A stretch of 64,000 bases of DNA from Pseudomonas sp. B21-015 (GCF_024749285.1 NZ_CP087196.1:4340001-4404000); one strand, 5' to 3'. Positions 28,520 to 40,572 are shown, numbered from the stretch's first letter. Program-made: numbers and translations. The notes: generated by a model not told the origin, from the sequence alone.

Positions 28520-29269
<750 letters not shown>

Positions 29270-30280
29270 TTAATCAATCAATTGAGCTTCTTTGAGCGCG
29301 CCGACGGCCGTCAGCCAGCGCGGATCTTGACGGTATTCGGTGTTGGCATACGCCTGCCCACGCATCCGCGCAATACGCGCCGAAGGTTTGACCTTCAAAC
29401 GCTGGGCGGCGCTCAAGGCCAGCTCGGCGGCCGCGCGGTCGTTGCACACCAGGCCCATGTCACAACCGGCGGCCAATGCCGCTTCGATGCGACTGGCAGC
29501 ATCGCCCACCACATGCGCACCGGCCATCGACAGGTCGTCACTGAAGATCACGCCATCGAATTGCAACTCGCCGCGCAGGATGTCCTGTAACCAGCGGCGG
29601 GAGAAACCAGCGGGCCGGGAATCGACTTGTGGATAAATAACGTGGGCCGGCATGACGGCGGCCAGCTGCTTGCTCAATCGCGCGAACGGCACCAGATCGT
29701 TGGCACGGATCTCATCGAGGCTGCGCTCGTCGTTGGGAATCGCAACATGGGAGTCGGCCTCGGCCCAGCCATGACCGGGGAAATGCTTGCCGGTGGCGGC
29801 CATCCCGGCGCTGTTCATGCCGCGAATGAATGCACCGGCGAGCAAGGCGGCGCGTTCGGGATCACCCTCGAACGAACGGGTTCCGACCACCGCGCTGCGC
29901 TGGTAATCCAGGTCCAGCACCGGGGCGAAGCTCAGGTCGAGACCGACCGCCAGCACTTCGGTCGCCATGATCCAGCCGCACTGTTCGGCCAGGTATTCGG
30001 CATTCGGGTTGTCGGCGATGGCGCGCATGGCTGGCAACCGCACGAAGCCCTGACGCAGCCGCTGAACCCGACCACCCTCCTGATCCACCGCCAGCAGCAG
30101 ATCGGGACGAATGGCGCGGATCGCAGCGCTCAACTCGCGCACCTGACGCGGGTGTTCGATGTTGCGGGCAAAAATGATCAGGCCGCCCACTTCAGGTTGA
30201 CGCAACAATTGGCGATCTTCAGACGTCAGCCAGGTACCGGCGACGTCCACCATCAACGAGCCTTGCAGGCCAGCAGTCAT
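29270..30280 (-). CDS. nagZ: Beta-N-acetylhexosaminidase NagZ
   Basis: 336-residue GH3 enzyme, cytosolic, that trims N-acetylglucosamine from anhydro-muropeptides in cell wall recycling. The catalytic pair is seen in KHFPGHGWAEADSHVAIP (His/Asp dyad, about residue 162-180) and the nucleophile Asp in VIFSDDLSMAGAHVVG (about residue 245). Its product is an inducer ligand for AmpC in other pseudomonads. Confidence 0.96.
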   Translation of the reverse strand: MTAGLQGSLMVDVAGTWLTSEDRQLLRQPEVGGLIIFARNIEHPRQVRELSAAIRAIRPDLLLAVDQEGGRVQRLRQGFVRLPAMRAIADNPNAEYLAEQCGWIMATEVLAVGLDLSFAPVLDLDYQRSAVVGTRSFEGDPERAALLAGAFIRGMNSAGMAATGKHFPGHGWAEADSHVAIPNDERSLDEIRANDLVPFARLSKQLAAVMPAHVIYPQVDSRPAGFSRRWLQDILRGELQFDGVIFSDDLSMAGAHVVGDAASRIEAALAAGCDMGLVCNDRAAAELALSAAQRLKVKPSARIARMRGQAYANTEYRQDPRWLTAVGALKEAQLID

Positions 30281-30435
30281 AGAAATTCCTTGATTACGAT
30301 AAACCCGGCTCGCACGAATTCGCCGCCATGGGCTGAGCCCGGCAGGTCGGCGATATCAATGAGGGGGTTCAGAACGAGAGTCGGCATGGGCGGCTAGCTT
30401 AGCGGATGTCAGCTGCCGCGCCCACCCGTGTGTGG

Positions 30436-31143
30436 TTAAACCTTGGCGGCCACCGGGGCCGATTTGCTGCGCGGACGCAACTGTGCAGTGGCCATGGCGG
30501 TGTCGGTGACGCCGGTTTCGGCACGCATGCCCGCGGCCAGGAACGGCACCATCAGACGCATCACTTGCTCGATGGAGGTGTTGACGCCGAAATCGGTCTC
30601 GGCAATCGCGCGCAAGGCCTTGATCCCCGACATGCTGAACGCCGCGGCACCGAGCATGAAGTGCACGCGCCAGAACAATTCGATCGGTGGAATGCGCGGT
30701 GCAGCCTCGTTGACCAGCATCATGTAGCGGCGGAAAACCTTGCCGTACATGTCTTCCAGATAACGACGCAAGTGCCCTTGGCTCTGACTGAAGGCCAGCC
30801 CCAGCAAACGCATGAAAATGGACAGGTCGTTGCCACTGCGTGGCTGCACCACCAGGGCTTGCTCGACGAGGATCTCCAGCAGCTCTTCAAGGGTCGGTTT
30901 GTTCTCGGGCTTGGCCGAACGGCGCTCCAGCTCTTTATCGAGACTGAGGCAGAACGGCCCGAGAAAACGCGAGAAGACCGCCTGAATCAGCGCCTTCTTC
31001 GATCCAAAGTGATAATTCACCGCCGCCAGATTGACACCGGCCTTGCTGGTGATCAGACGCAATGAGGTTTCAGCGAAACCTTTTTCCGCGAACAACTGCT
31101 CGGCAGCATCGAGAATGCGTTCAACGGTTTCCGACTGGGCCAT
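30436..31143 (-). CDS. psrA: TetR-family fatty-acid regulator PsrA
   Basis: 235 residues from MAQSETVERILDAAEQLF; the ATG at 31161 would lie in its operator. The N-terminal TetR helix-turn-helix (TSLRLITSKAGVNLAAVNYHFG, about residues 27-48) is clear. PsrA senses long-chain fatty acids, represses itself and beta-oxidation genes, and activates rpoS in P. aeruginosa. Two boxes of its consensus palindrome precede the gene (31159-31185), consistent with autorepression. It is divergent from lexA. Confidence 0.95.
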   Translation of the reverse strand: MAQSETVERILDAAEQLFAEKGFAETSLRLITSKAGVNLAAVNYHFGSKKALIQAVFSRFLGPFCLSLDKELERRSAKPENKPTLEELLEILVEQALVVQPRSGNDLSIFMRLLGLAFSQSQGHLRRYLEDMYGKVFRRYMMLVNEAAPRIPPIELFWRVHFMLGAAAFSMSGIKALRAIAETDFGVNTSIEQVMRLMVPFLAAGMRAETGVTDTAMATAQLRPRSKSAPVAAKV

Positions 31144-31158
31144 GGCTACTCCGCCTGA

Positions 31159-31185
31159 CAAACACTTGTTTGAAACATACGTTTC
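31159..31185 (-). promoter_or_regulatory. Two overlapping PsrA boxes
   Basis: CAAACACTTGTTTG (31159-31172) and GAAACATACGTTTC (31172-31185) each fit [G/C]AAAC-N4-GTTT[G/C], the published PsrA box. They share one base and start 15 bases upstream of psrA, so they should mediate autoregulation. Palindromes seen directly; binding inferred. Confidence 0.8.
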
Positions 31186-31310
31186 AGCCCAGGCCTTGTC
31201 AAGTCTGGCGGTTCGTTTTTGGAATGGTCGGTCAGTTATTTAACCATACAACAGTGGCGCTTCAATCAGCGAGCAGAATGACCGTCCAGCGGCCGGTAAA
31301 AAAAGGGGCA

Positions 31311-31362
31311 TTGCCAAGACTGGTTCACTGTATATAATCCCAGTCACTGTATAAAAAAACAG
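31311..31362 (+). promoter_or_regulatory. lexA promoter with two LexA boxes
   Basis: -35 TTGCCA (31311-31316) and -10 TATAAT (31333-31338), spacing 16. Box 1 CTGTATATAATCCCAG (31328-31343) covers the -10; box 2 CTGTATAAAAAAACAG (31347-31362) lies 10 bases before the lexA ATG. Box 2 is a full CTGT-N8-ACAG match; box 1 has CCAG instead of ACAG. Confidence 0.88.
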
Positions 31363-31372
31363 AGCGATCAAT

Positions 31373-31981
31373 ATGCTAAAGCTGACGCCACGCCAAGCAG
31401 AGATTCTGGCCTTCATCAAACGCTGCCTCGAAGACAACGGCTACCCACCGACCCGCGCGGAAATCGCTCAGGAACTGGGCTTCAAGTCGCCCAACGCGGC
31501 GGAAGAACACCTCAAGGCACTGGCCCGCAAGGGGGCGATCGAAATGACCCCCGGCGCCTCCCGCGGCATTCGCATCCCAGGCTTCGAAGCCAAGGCCGAC
31601 GAGTCCACGCTGCCGATCATCGGCCGAGTGGCGGCGGGTGCTCCGATCCTGGCCCAACAGCACATCGAAGAATCCTGCAACATCAACCCTTCGTTCTTCC
31701 ACCCTCGTGCCGACTATCTGCTGCGGGTCCATGGCATGAGCATGAAGGATGTCGGCATTTTCGATGGCGACCTGCTGGCCGTCCATACGACCCGCGAAGC
31801 CCGCAATGGCCAGATCGTGGTGGCACGGATCGGTGACGAAGTGACCGTCAAGCGCTTCAAGCGCGACGGCAGCAAGGTCTGGTTGATTGCCGAAAACCCT
31901 GAATTCGCCCCTATCGAAGTCAACCTGAAAGATCAGGAACTGGTCATCGAAGGCTTGAGTGTCGGCGTGATTCGCCGCTAA
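31373..31981 (+). CDS. lexA: LexA repressor
   Basis: 202-residue SOS repressor. N-terminal winged helix ([22 protein letters not shown]). The autocleavage site Ala88-Gly89 lies in GRVAAGAPI; catalytic Ser123 is in HGMSMKD and Lys160 in [11 protein letters not shown]. Followed by sulA after 10 bases, so the SOS checkpoint is co-transcribed. Two LexA boxes precede it. Confidence 0.98.
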   Translation: MLKLTPRQAEILAFIKRCLEDNGYPPTRAEIAQELGFKSPNAAEEHLKALARKGAIEMTPGASRGIRIPGFEAKADESTLPIIGRVAAGAPILAQQHIEESCNINPSFFHPRADYLLRVHGMSMKDVGIFDGDLLAVHTTREARNGQIVVARIGDEVTVKRFKRDGSKVWLIAENPEFAPIEVNLKDQELVIEGLSVGVIRR

Positions 31982-31991
31982 AGGAGGCTTT

Positions 31992-32465
31992 ATGCAGTTC
32001 CCACACACCTCACAGCAAGCCCAACTACCGTTGTTCGAGGCGTTCATGGCGCAGCCGCTGGCGCCAATCCTGAAAGACGTGGTCGAGTCGCCCTGGAGCA
32101 CCGAGCCCGAAGTCTTCAGCGAACTATCACTGCGCGGCGCGGCCGGGAACTGCCTGAACCTTCTGGCACCGATTCTCAGGGAACTGAGCCAGGATCAGGA
32201 TGCACGCTGGCTGACACTGATCGCCCCGCCCGCCAGCCTGACCCAGGCTTGGTTACGGGACGCTGGCCTGAACCGTGAACGCATTCTGCTGCTGCAACCG
32301 CGCGGCGCACAGAGCGCTCAGCAGTTGACCTGTGAAGCCTTGCGACTTGGCCGCAGCCATACGGTTGTCAGCTGGCTAAATCCGTTGAGTACTTCGTCGC
32401 GGCAACAGTTGATCAGCGCTGCCCGTACCGGGGATGCGCAAAGCCTGAATATTCGACTGGGCTAA
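31992..32465 (+). CDS. sulA: SOS cell-division inhibitor SulA
   Basis: 157 residues. It halts FtsZ assembly during DNA damage. The FtsZ-binding region (LSLRGAAGNCLNLLAPILREL... ARWLTLIAPPASLTQAWL, residues about 44-88) matches SulA. The start is the ATG 10 bases after lexA, with AAGGAGG in the gap. Same transcript as lexA. Confidence 0.93.
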   Translation: MQFPHTSQQAQLPLFEAFMAQPLAPILKDVVESPWSTEPEVFSELSLRGAAGNCLNLLAPILRELSQDQDARWLTLIAPPASLTQAWLRDAGLNRERILLLQPRGAQSAQQLTCEALRLGRSHTVVSWLNPLSTSSRQQLISAARTGDAQSLNIRLG

Positions 32466-32495
32466 CTGATAAACACTGCGCGCTGAATAGCGCGG

Positions 32496-32521
32496 GGCTT
32501 CTCCATAGATATAGAGAAGCC
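32496..32521 (+). other. Hairpin downstream of sulA
   Basis: GGCTTCTC pairs with GAGAAGCC around CATAGATATA, followed by AATCTGT; preceded by a second small GCGCGCTGAATAGCGCG hairpin. Possible weak terminator of lexA-sulA; the T-run is poor. Confidence 0.45.
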
Positions 32522-32558
32522 AATCTGTAGAGGTATCGGCAGAATCCGACGGGCGGGA

Positions 32559-32792
32559 TCAATGAAGAACCCGTGGCCCCTCTTCCTTATCAAATTCGCC
32601 TTCAACCAGGCGTCCTGCCATCTGAACACCGACGCTCAACATCGCCTTGGCGACTTCCACGTGCTGGCCTTGCAGGAAAGCCTTGGCATCCTCGGAGAAA
32701 TCCAAAGTAACCAGAGAACCCTCGTCCTCAGCCCTGCGCAGCTCGATTCGGCCGTCTGGTAACTCGACAATTTCTAGAAAGGACGTTGGCAT
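32559..32792 (-). CDS. Conserved hypothetical protein
   Basis: 77 residues from MPTSFLEIVELPDGRIELRR, matching my memory of PA3009-type proteins. The upstream ATG (32921) is less likely because the sequence before MPTSF is not protein-like. Acidic, no signal peptide. No function known to me. Convergent with sulA. Confidence 0.78.
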   Translation of the reverse strand: MPTSFLEIVELPDGRIELRRAEDEGSLVTLDFSEDAKAFLQGQHVEVAKAMLSVGVQMAGRLVEGEFDKEEGPRVLH

Positions 32793-32933
32793 AAAGGTCT
32801 GTTCTCCACGAAAGGCGGAGATTATATAGGCATCGGCCAAGCTTCGCTCGGGATCTTGACCAGATGCCATCACGAAGAGAAATTTCTGACAACACCCTTC
32901 CTTGAGTCGGCCATTCGCCAAACACTCAATCTT

Positions 32934-33458
32934 TCAGCACTCGTTTAACCCTTCGCGAAACCTAATCGCCAAGCCTTTCAGGTTCTGGCGCCAGCTCTCC
33001 AGTTCCTCCCGGCTCAGCTCCTCAGGCGCCTCGTCTTCATCCAGATTGACGGCCAGAATGAGCGGCTGTGTCACATCGCCCTTGGGCTTGTGCGGAGTGC
33101 GAGGTGGCTGAAACAGCGCAGCATGAGCCGACAGCAGTTTGGCCAGCCAGGTCTCAGGGTTTTGCGCCAGCTCGACCATCTCCGCCATTTCCGGAATAGC
33201 GATGGTTTCGAGCACTTCGCGGGTCAGCAGCGTCTCTGCCCTAGGCGCATTGGCCTGAGGCAAGCGATAGAAACCGGCGATTTCATGACACAACCCCAGC
33301 AGCGCACCATACAGGTGAAACAACGCTGACTCGCGCCCGGCCTGAATCAGCGCCAGGGAGTTCATCGCCCGCCCCTCTTCAGCCCTGGCAAGCGCTTCCA
33401 GCGACAGGCCGGCGAAATAAATCTTCTGATTGGTACGGGTATAGAGTTCGTGGGCCAT
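32934..33458 (-). CDS. DUF6586-type hypothetical protein
   Basis: 174 residues from MAHELYTRTNQKIYFAGLSLEAL. All-helical, cytosolic; C-terminal acidic linker (NLDEDEAPEELSREELESWR). The family name is a recollection and could be wrong. Gene order topA-this-32559 gene is conserved in Pseudomonas. The ATG at 33473 is possible but has a poorer context. Confidence 0.72.
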   Translation of the reverse strand: MAHELYTRTNQKIYFAGLSLEALARAEEGRAMNSLALIQAGRESALFHLYGALLGLCHEIAGFYRLPQANAPRAETLLTREVLETIAIPEMAEMVELAQNPETWLAKLLSAHAALFQPPRTPHKPKGDVTQPLILAVNLDEDEAPEELSREELESWRQNLKGLAIRFREGLNEC

Positions 33459-33542
33459 GACGGCAGCCTCCACAACGAAATAATTGCTTCACGCAGGTCA
33501 GACAGTGTCGTGGATCACCCAAGCTCACCGCAAGCCCAAAAC

Positions 33543-33586
33543 AAAAAGGCCGCATGAAAACCCGAGGGTTGTCATGCGGCCTTTTG
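33543..33586 (-). terminator. topA terminator
   Basis: On the minus strand AAAAGGCCGCATGA pairs with TCATGCGGCCTTTT, followed by TTGTTTTG. It starts 14 bases past the topA stop. Confidence 0.88.
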
Positions 33587-33599
33587 TGTACAGCGGCTT

Positions 33600-36227
33600 T
33601 TAAGCCTTGGCTGCTGGACGCTTGTCTTCAACCGTCCACTTGCCGCCGTCGTAATACGCCTTCCAGCCAGTCGGTTTACCGTCGACCTCAGTCTGCACGT
33701 ACTGCTCTTTGGTCTTGCGGCTGTAACGGATCACTGCAGGAAGGCCGTCGGGATCTTTCTTCGGTGCTTCGCAAAGGAAGTGGTACTTCGGATCGATCTC
33801 ATCCTTGTGCGGCACGATCTCCACGACCAATGGAGCACGGGTCTCGCGGTTTTTCGGGAATTGGCTGGCCGCCAGGAACAGGCCGGAAGCACCGTCGCGC
33901 AGGATGTAGGTGTCGTTGACCTTTTCGCATTTGAGCTCAGGCATCTTCACCGGGTCCATCTTTGGCGGCGCCGCGTCACCGCTTTTCAGCAGCTTGCGGG
34001 TGTTCTTGCACGTCGCGTTGGTGCAACCGAAGAACTTGCCGAAACGGCCGGTCTTGAGCTGCATCTCGCTACCGCACTTGTCGCACTCCAGGCTCGGACC
34101 TTCATAGCCCTTGATGCGGTAAGTGCCCTCTTCGATTTCGTAGCCAGCGCAATCCGGGTTGTTACCGCAGATGTGCAGCTTGCGCTTCTCGTCGAGCAGG
34201 TAAGCATCCATCGCCGTGCTGCAGATCGGGCAGCGATGCTTGCCACGCAGGACCAGCGACTCGGACTCACCCTCGTCGTCCGCGGCGATTTCATCGCCCG
34301 GCACCAGGTTGACGGTGGCTTTGCAGCGCTCTTTCGGCGGCAGGCTGTAGCCCGAGCAACCGAGGAATACACCCGTCGAGGCAGTACGGATCTGCATCGG
34401 ACGACTGCACAACACGCACGGAATGTCAGTCATTACCGGCTGGTTGGCGCGCATGCCGCCTTCGGCGCTTTCGGCCACTTCGAGTTTCTTCTTGAAGTCG
34501 CCGTAGAACTCGTCGAGCACGTTTTTCCAGTCGCGCTCGCCCTGGGCCACATCATCGAGATTCTCTTCCATGCCGGCGGTGAAGCCGTAGTCCATGAGAT
34601 TGGAGAAGCTCTCGGCCAGACGTTCGGTGACGATATCGCCCATCTTTTCCGAATAGAAACGACGGTTATGCAGCGCCACGTAACCGCGGTCCTGGATGGT
34701 CGAAATGATCGCCGCGTAGGTCGAAGGACGACCGATGCCGCGTTTTTCCATTTCCTTTACCAGGCTCGCTTCCGAGTAACGCGCCGGCGGCTTGGTGAAG
34801 TGCTGGGTCGGATCAAGCTTGATCAGCTTCATCGCGTCGCCCTGGGCCATGTCCGGCAACACGTCGTCATCACCAGGCTTGGTGATTTGCGGCATGACGC
34901 GGGTGTAACCGTCGAACTTCAGGATGCGGCCCTTGGCGCGCAACTCGAAGTCACCGGCACCAACGGTAACCGTGGTTGACAGGTATTGGGCCGGCAGCAT
35001 CTGGCACGCCAGGAACTGGCGCCAGATCAGCTCGTAAAGCCGCTCGGCATCACGCTCCATGCCCGACAGCTTGCTTGGCTCGGTATTGGCATCAGACGGA
35101 CGAATCGCTTCGTGAGCCTCTTGTGCGCCTTCTTTGCTGCTGTAGACGTTCGGGGTTTCCGGCAGGTACTTCTTGCCGAATTCGCCTTCAATATAAGTAC
35201 GCGCCATCGTCACGGCATCGGCCGAGAGGTTGGTGGAGTCGGTACGCATATAAGTGATGTAGCCGGCTTCGTACAGACGCTGGGCCATCATCATGGTTTT
35301 CTTCACACCGAAGCCCAGGCGGTTGCTCGCGGCCTGTTGCAGGGTGGAAGTGATGAACGGTGCCGACGGTTTGCTGCTGGTCGGTTTGTCCTCGCGCTTG
35401 ACGATGCTGTAGCTGGAAGCCTTGAGCTTCTCCAGCGCGGCCATGGCCTGGGCTTCGTTGAGCGGCTTGAAGGCTTCGCCTTTCTCGCGGGCCACGTCGA
35501 AACGCACGGTCGCGCCCTTGGTGGTGCCGAGGTCAGCATGAACTTCCCAGTACTCTTCCGGGTTGAACGCGCGGATTTCACGCTCACGCTCGACCACCAG
35601 CTTCACGGCAACCGATTGCACGCGACCGGCGGACAGACCACGAGCGACCTTGGCCCACAACAGCGGCGAAACCATGTAACCCACCACGCGGTCAAGGAAG
35701 CGACGCGCCTGCTGAGCGTTTACGCGATCGATGTCCAGCTCGCCCGGCTGGGAGAAAGCTTCCTGGATCGCTTTTTTGGTGATTTCGTTGAACACCACAC
35801 GCTTGTAGCGGCTGTCGTCACCACCGATGGCTTCGCGCAGGTGCCAGGCAATGGCTTCCCCCTCGCGGTCCAAGTCGGTTGCGAGATAGATGGTGTCAGC
35901 ATCTTTGGCGAGCCGGCGCAGCTCTTCGATAACCTTTTCCTTGCCCGGGAGGATCTCGTACTTGGCTTTCCAGCCATGATCGGGATCGACCCCCATGCGC
36001 GAGACCAGCTGCTTGCGCGCTTTCTCCTTCGGCGTGAGCACCGGACCTTCACCTGCGGCGGCCTTGCCACGCTTGGCGGCAGGCTCTTTGCTGGCGCTAG
36101 CCGAACCGCTGGTGGGCAGGTCTCGGATATGGCCGATACTCGACTTCACCACGTATTGGTTACCCAGATACTTGTTGATGGTCTTGGCCTTAGCCGGGGA
36201 TTCCACAATGACCAGCGATTTGCCCAT
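33600..36227 (-). CDS. topA: DNA topoisomerase I
   Basis: 875 residues. Type IA enzyme that removes negative supercoils. Toprim domain [20 protein letters not shown] with the acidic [13 protein letters not shown] motif (about residues 118-131); the catalytic Tyr is in [17 protein letters not shown] (about residue 327). A Lys/Ala/Gly-rich insert (about residues 42-70) after the first strand is usual for Pseudomonas. C-terminal zinc-ribbon repeats ([40 protein letters not shown]) bind DNA. Convergent with sulA-side genes, upstream of a DUF1653 gene. Confidence 0.98.
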   Translation of the reverse strand: MGKSLVIVESPAKAKTINKYLGNQYVVKSSIGHIRDLPTSGSASASKEPAAKRGKAAAGEGPVLTPKEKARKQLVSRMGVDPDHGWKAKYEILPGKEKVIEELRRLAKDADTIYLATDLDREGEAIAWHLREAIGGDDSRYKRVVFNEITKKAIQEAFSQPGELDIDRVNAQQARRFLDRVVGYMVSPLLWAKVARGLSAGRVQSVAVKLVVEREREIRAFNPEEYWEVHADLGTTKGATVRFDVAREKGEAFKPLNEAQAMAALEKLKASSYSIVKREDKPTSSKPSAPFITSTLQQAASNRLGFGVKKTMMMAQRLYEAGYITYMRTDSTNLSADAVTMARTYIEGEFGKKYLPETPNVYSSKEGAQEAHEAIRPSDANTEPSKLSGMERDAERLYELIWRQFLACQMLPAQYLSTTVTVGAGDFELRAKGRILKFDGYTRVMPQITKPGDDDVLPDMAQGDAMKLIKLDPTQHFTKPPARYSEASLVKEMEKRGIGRPSTYAAIISTIQDRGYVALHNRRFYSEKMGDIVTERLAESFSNLMDYGFTAGMEENLDDVAQGERDWKNVLDEFYGDFKKKLEVAESAEGGMRANQPVMTDIPCVLCSRPMQIRTASTGVFLGCSGYSLPPKERCKATVNLVPGDEIAADDEGESESLVLRGKHRCPICSTAMDAYLLDEKRKLHICGNNPDCAGYEIEEGTYRIKGYEGPSLECDKCGSEMQLKTGRFGKFFGCTNATCKNTRKLLKSGDAAPPKMDPVKMPELKCEKVNDTYILRDGASGLFLAASQFPKNRETRAPLVVEIVPHKDEIDPKYHFLCEAPKKDPDGLPAVIRYSRKTKEQYVQTEVDGKPTGWKAYYDGGKWTVEDKRPAAKA

Positions 36228-36341
36228 GGATCAGAAAATTCCTGAATTCTAAAAGTGAAAGGCGGTTGGCGCCTGACGCGGCACCGCTATATATAGTGGC
36301 TACAAGGTGAGGTCAAGCGCAGGGTTCTGCGCGCACTCCCC

Positions 36342-36578
36342 TTATGGCTGCGGAAAAACGCTCGGTTCGGCTTGCACCAAAGCAAAGCGTGGCACCTGTT
36401 CGCCGTCAACCTCGACCGACTCCAGGAACATGCTCAAGGGACGCACCCAAAAGCCGTAATCGCCATACAGGGCTTGGTAGAAGACCACTTCTTCTTCGGT
36501 CTCCGAATGCCGCGCAACACTGAATACGCGGTACTGCGGACCTTTGTAATGCTGGTAGAGCCCAGGTTGTATCGGCAT
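36342..36578 (-). CDS. DUF1653 domain protein
   Basis: 78 residues from MPIQPGLYQHYKGPQYRVFS. The DUF1653 pattern is clear: YxHYKGxxYxVxxxARHSET EE VVxYQALYGD, then WVRPLSMF. Single-domain; function unknown. Upstream ATG (36596) has no better ribosome site. It sits between topA and fadA. Confidence 0.85.
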   Translation of the reverse strand: MPIQPGLYQHYKGPQYRVFSVARHSETEEEVVFYQALYGDYGFWVRPLSMFLESVEVDGEQVPRFALVQAEPSVFPQP

Positions 36579-36633
36579 GCTTTGGCCCTCACTCAAATCT
36601 TTTTAAAATAAAAACAAAATAAATCCGGAAAAA

Positions 36634-36661
36634 CAAAAACCGGGGCACTTGGCCCCGGCTT
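36634..36661 (-). terminator. fadBA terminator
   Basis: On the minus strand AGCCGGGGCC pairs with the matching half around AAGT, then TTTTTGTTTTTCC. It starts 16 bases past the fadA stop. Confidence 0.85.
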
Positions 36662-36676
36662 CCATCAACGAAACGC

Positions 36677-37858
<1,182 letters not shown>

Positions 37859-37882
37859 TCACTCTCGCTCTAGTGTGGGCGC

Positions 37883-40030
37883 TTAACCGAAGAAGCTCTG
37901 ACCGTTTTTGGCCATTTCACGCAGCTTCGCGGTCGGGTGGTACAGCGCGCCCAAATCAGCGTACTGGTCAGCCAGGGCAACGAACTCTGCAACACCGATC
38001 GAGTCGATGTAACGCAGCGCACCGCCACGGAATGGAGGGAAACCAATACCGTAGACCAGACCCATGTCGGCTTCGGCGGCGGTATCGACAATGCCGTCTT
38101 CCAGGCAGCGCACGGTTTCCAGGCACAGCGGGATCATCATCCAGTTGATGATGTCTTCGTCAGTGACTTCGAGCTGTTGGAAAACGATCGGCTTGAGCAC
38201 TTCCAGCACCGACGAATCGGCGACTTTCTTCTGCTTGCCGCGCTTGTCGGTTTCGTAGGCATAGAAACCCTTGCCGTTCTTCTGGCCCAGGCGCTTGGCT
38301 TCATAGAGCACGTCGACGGCCGAACGACGGTCGTCCTTCATGCGATCCGGGAAGCCTTCAGCCATGACGTCACGACCGTGGTGACCGGTGTCGATGCCGA
38401 CCACGTCCATCAGGTATGCCGGGCCCATTGGCCAGCCGAATTTCTCCATGACCTTGTCGATACGGACGAAGTCCACGCCGGCGCTGACCAGTTTGGCGAA
38501 ACCACCGAAGTACGGGAACAGCACGCGGTTGACCAAAAAGCCCGGGCAGTCGTTGACGACGATCGGGTTCTTGCCCATTTTCTTGGCGTAGGCAACGGTG
38601 GTGGCAACGGCCACTTCACTGGACTTCTCGCCACGGATCACTTCAACCAGCGGCATCATGTGCACCGGGTTGAAGAAGTGCATGCCGACGAAGTTTTCCG
38701 GACGCTTGAGGGCTTTGGCCAGCAAGGTGATGGAAATGGTCGAAGTGTTGGACGCGAGGATGGTGTCCTCTTTGACCTTGCCTTCGACTTCGGCCAGAAC
38801 GGCCTGCTTGACCTTCGGGTTCTCGACAACGGCTTCGACGACCAGGTCGACGTGACCGAAATCGCCGTAAGACAGGGTCGGACGAATACCGTTGAGCACT
38901 TCGGCCATCTTCGCCGCAGTCATGCGACCTTTATCAACGCGGCCCACCAGCAGTTTGGCGGCTTCGGCCAGACCTTGCTCGATACCGTGCTCGTTGATGT
39001 CTTTCATCAGGATCGGCGTGCCTTTGGAGGCCGACTGATAAGCGATACCGCCCCCCATGATGCCGGCGCCCAATACGGCGGCCTGCTTCACTTCCTTGGC
39101 GATTTCGTCGTAGGCCTTGGCCTTTTTCTTCAGTTCCTGATCGTTCAGGAACAGACCGATCAAGCTCTGCGCGGCAGAGGTCTTGGCCAGTTTGACGAAA
39201 CCGGCGGCTTCGACTTCCAGCGCCTTGTCGCGCCCGAAGTTCGCAGCTTTCTGGATGGTCTTGATCGCTTCGACCGGCGCCGGGTAGTTCGGGCCCGCTT
39301 GGCCGGCCACGAAACCTTTGGCGGTTTCAAACGACATCATTTGTTCGATGGCGTTGAGTTTGAGTTTTTCGAGCTTCGGCTGACGCTTGGCCTTGTAGTC
39401 AAACTCACCGGAGATGGCGCACTTGATCAGGTTCAGCGCCGCTTCCTGCAACTTCTGCGAGTCGACCACAGCGTCGACGGCACCGACTTTCAACGCGTCT
39501 TCAGCGCGGTTTTCCTTACCGGCAGCAATCCACTCGATGGCATTGTCGGCACCAATGATGCGCGGCAAACGCACAGTACCGCCAAAGCCTGGGTAGATGC
39601 CCAGTTTGACTTCCGGCAGGCCGATTTTGGCGGTGCTGGCCATGACGCGGAAATCCGCCGCCAGGCACATTTCCAGACCGCCGCCCAGTGCGATGCCATT
39701 GATCGCGGCGACAGTCGGGACATTGAGGTCTTCAAAATCGCTGAAAATCTTGTTGGCTTCGAGGTTGCCAGCAACAAGCTCTGCATCCGGCAGCTTGAAG
39801 TTGTCGACGAATTCGGTGATGTCGGCGCCGACGATGAATACGTCCTTGCCACTGCTGACGATCACACCCTTGATCGAAGCATCTGCCTTGATGGTGTCTA
39901 CAGCCTGACGCAGTTCGTTCAGGGTAAGACGGTTGAACTTGTTGACGGACTCACCCTTGAGGTCGAATTTCAATTCGACGATGCCACTTTCAAGAGCCTT
40001 AACCGTGATGGCTTTACCTTCGTAAATCAT
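37883..40030 (-). CDS. fadB: Fatty-acid oxidation complex alpha subunit
   Basis: 715 residues from [16 protein letters not shown], with GGAGATCAGTTG before the ATG; the frame's earlier ATG (40078) is rejected. Enoyl-CoA hydratase/isomerase domain first ([30 protein letters not shown]), then 3-hydroxyacyl-CoA dehydrogenase (NAD motif [45 protein letters not shown]). Forms a complex with FadA. PsrA represses fadBA in P. aeruginosa; a candidate half-site pair is at 40181-40207. Confidence 0.97.
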   Translation of the reverse strand: MIYEGKAITVKALESGIVELKFDLKGESVNKFNRLTLNELRQAVDTIKADASIKGVIVSSGKDVFIVGADITEFVDNFKLPDAELVAGNLEANKIFSDFEDLNVPTVAAINGIALGGGLEMCLAADFRVMASTAKIGLPEVKLGIYPGFGGTVRLPRIIGADNAIEWIAAGKENRAEDALKVGAVDAVVDSQKLQEAALNLIKCAISGEFDYKAKRQPKLEKLKLNAIEQMMSFETAKGFVAGQAGPNYPAPVEAIKTIQKAANFGRDKALEVEAAGFVKLAKTSAAQSLIGLFLNDQELKKKAKAYDEIAKEVKQAAVLGAGIMGGGIAYQSASKGTPILMKDINEHGIEQGLAEAAKLLVGRVDKGRMTAAKMAEVLNGIRPTLSYGDFGHVDLVVEAVVENPKVKQAVLAEVEGKVKEDTILASNTSTISITLLAKALKRPENFVGMHFFNPVHMMPLVEVIRGEKSSEVAVATTVAYAKKMGKNPIVVNDCPGFLVNRVLFPYFGGFAKLVSAGVDFVRIDKVMEKFGWPMGPAYLMDVVGIDTGHHGRDVMAEGFPDRMKDDRRSAVDVLYEAKRLGQKNGKGFYAYETDKRGKQKKVADSSVLEVLKPIVFQQLEVTDEDIINWMMIPLCLETVRCLEDGIVDTAAEADMGLVYGIGFPPFRGGALRYIDSIGVAEFVALADQYADLGALYHPTAKLREMAKNGQSFFG

Positions 40031-40180
40031 CAACTGATCTCCACGATATGGAAGCTGAACAGTACACGTCGGACGCAAGCGACTGGCTCGGCAGGGACGT
40101 TTATCGTCGATGCTAACGCCAATTCACCCGGCACACCCGCCAACGCGATAGTCGGGATTCTGTAGGAGCGGTGTGTAATA

Positions 40181-40207
40181 CAAACGCTCAATTCATACGC
40201 CCGTTTG
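40181..40207 (-). promoter_or_regulatory. Possible PsrA half-sites upstream of fadB
   Basis: CAAAC (40181-40185) and GTTTG (40203-40207) form an inverted pair separated by 17 bases, not the 2-4 bases of a standard PsrA box. Each fits a half-site. Low-confidence. Confidence 0.3.
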
Positions 40208-40486
40208 ATTTGGGTACGTCACCTTCACGGAATTTCCGACAATTGTCAATCGCCCAAAACACTGGTTGAAACGCGACTTTCCAGTCACTTCCGTACCACG
40301 AAGACCTGCAACACGCGGATGCCCGCGAGGCCATTCATAGAATCAATAGTTAGAAAAGTCGCCCTAATTACCGGCGGCCTGTGTTTAACAAGCTACGCTG
40401 GCGGGACTCTGAAGAAAAAATTTGAACGCTTTTGGCGAATGCCCAGCGTAAGATCAGTGCCACAAAGAATTACCGGCCTGCCTGGC
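40208..40486. other. Intergenic region upstream of fadB with possible sRNA locus
   Basis: No convincing gene: the 157-residue frame starting at 40205 has a composition unlike coding sequence and ends inside the antisense of the next gene. The segment holds the leftward fadB promoter and, on plus, a TTGAAC (about 40421) and TAAGAT (about 40451) with atypical spacing upstream of an orphan terminator (40487-40522). Confidence 0.4.
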
Positions 40487-40522
40487 CAACCCCAGCCCGA
40501 TGATGATGTCGGGCTTTTTATT
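40487..40522 (+). terminator. Orphan rho-independent terminator (candidate sRNA end)
   Basis: AGCCCGA pairs with TCGGGCT around TGATGATG, followed by TTTTATT on plus. No protein gene precedes it on that strand, so it ends an unannotated transcript or a small RNA. Preceded by a small GGCC-TGCCT-GGCC hairpin. Confidence 0.75.
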
Positions 40523-40527
40523 GCCTC

Positions 40528-40563
40528 TGTAGCCGCTGCCGAGCCTGCGAGGCAGCGGCTACA
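40528..40563. repeat. Single REP-type palindrome (CGCTGCC family)
   Basis: TGTAGCCGCTGCC pairs perfectly with GGCAGCGGCTACA around GAGCCTGCGA, a 13-bp stem. Sequence differs from the GGGAGCG-type REPs elsewhere in this window. It lies just past the 40573 gene's 3' end and may also stabilise its transcript. Confidence 0.8.
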
Positions 40564-40572
40564 GATCGGGTT

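Noticed and set aside
37937..40165. 742-codon plus-strand frame opposite fadB
   Set aside because: Antisense shadow of fadB.
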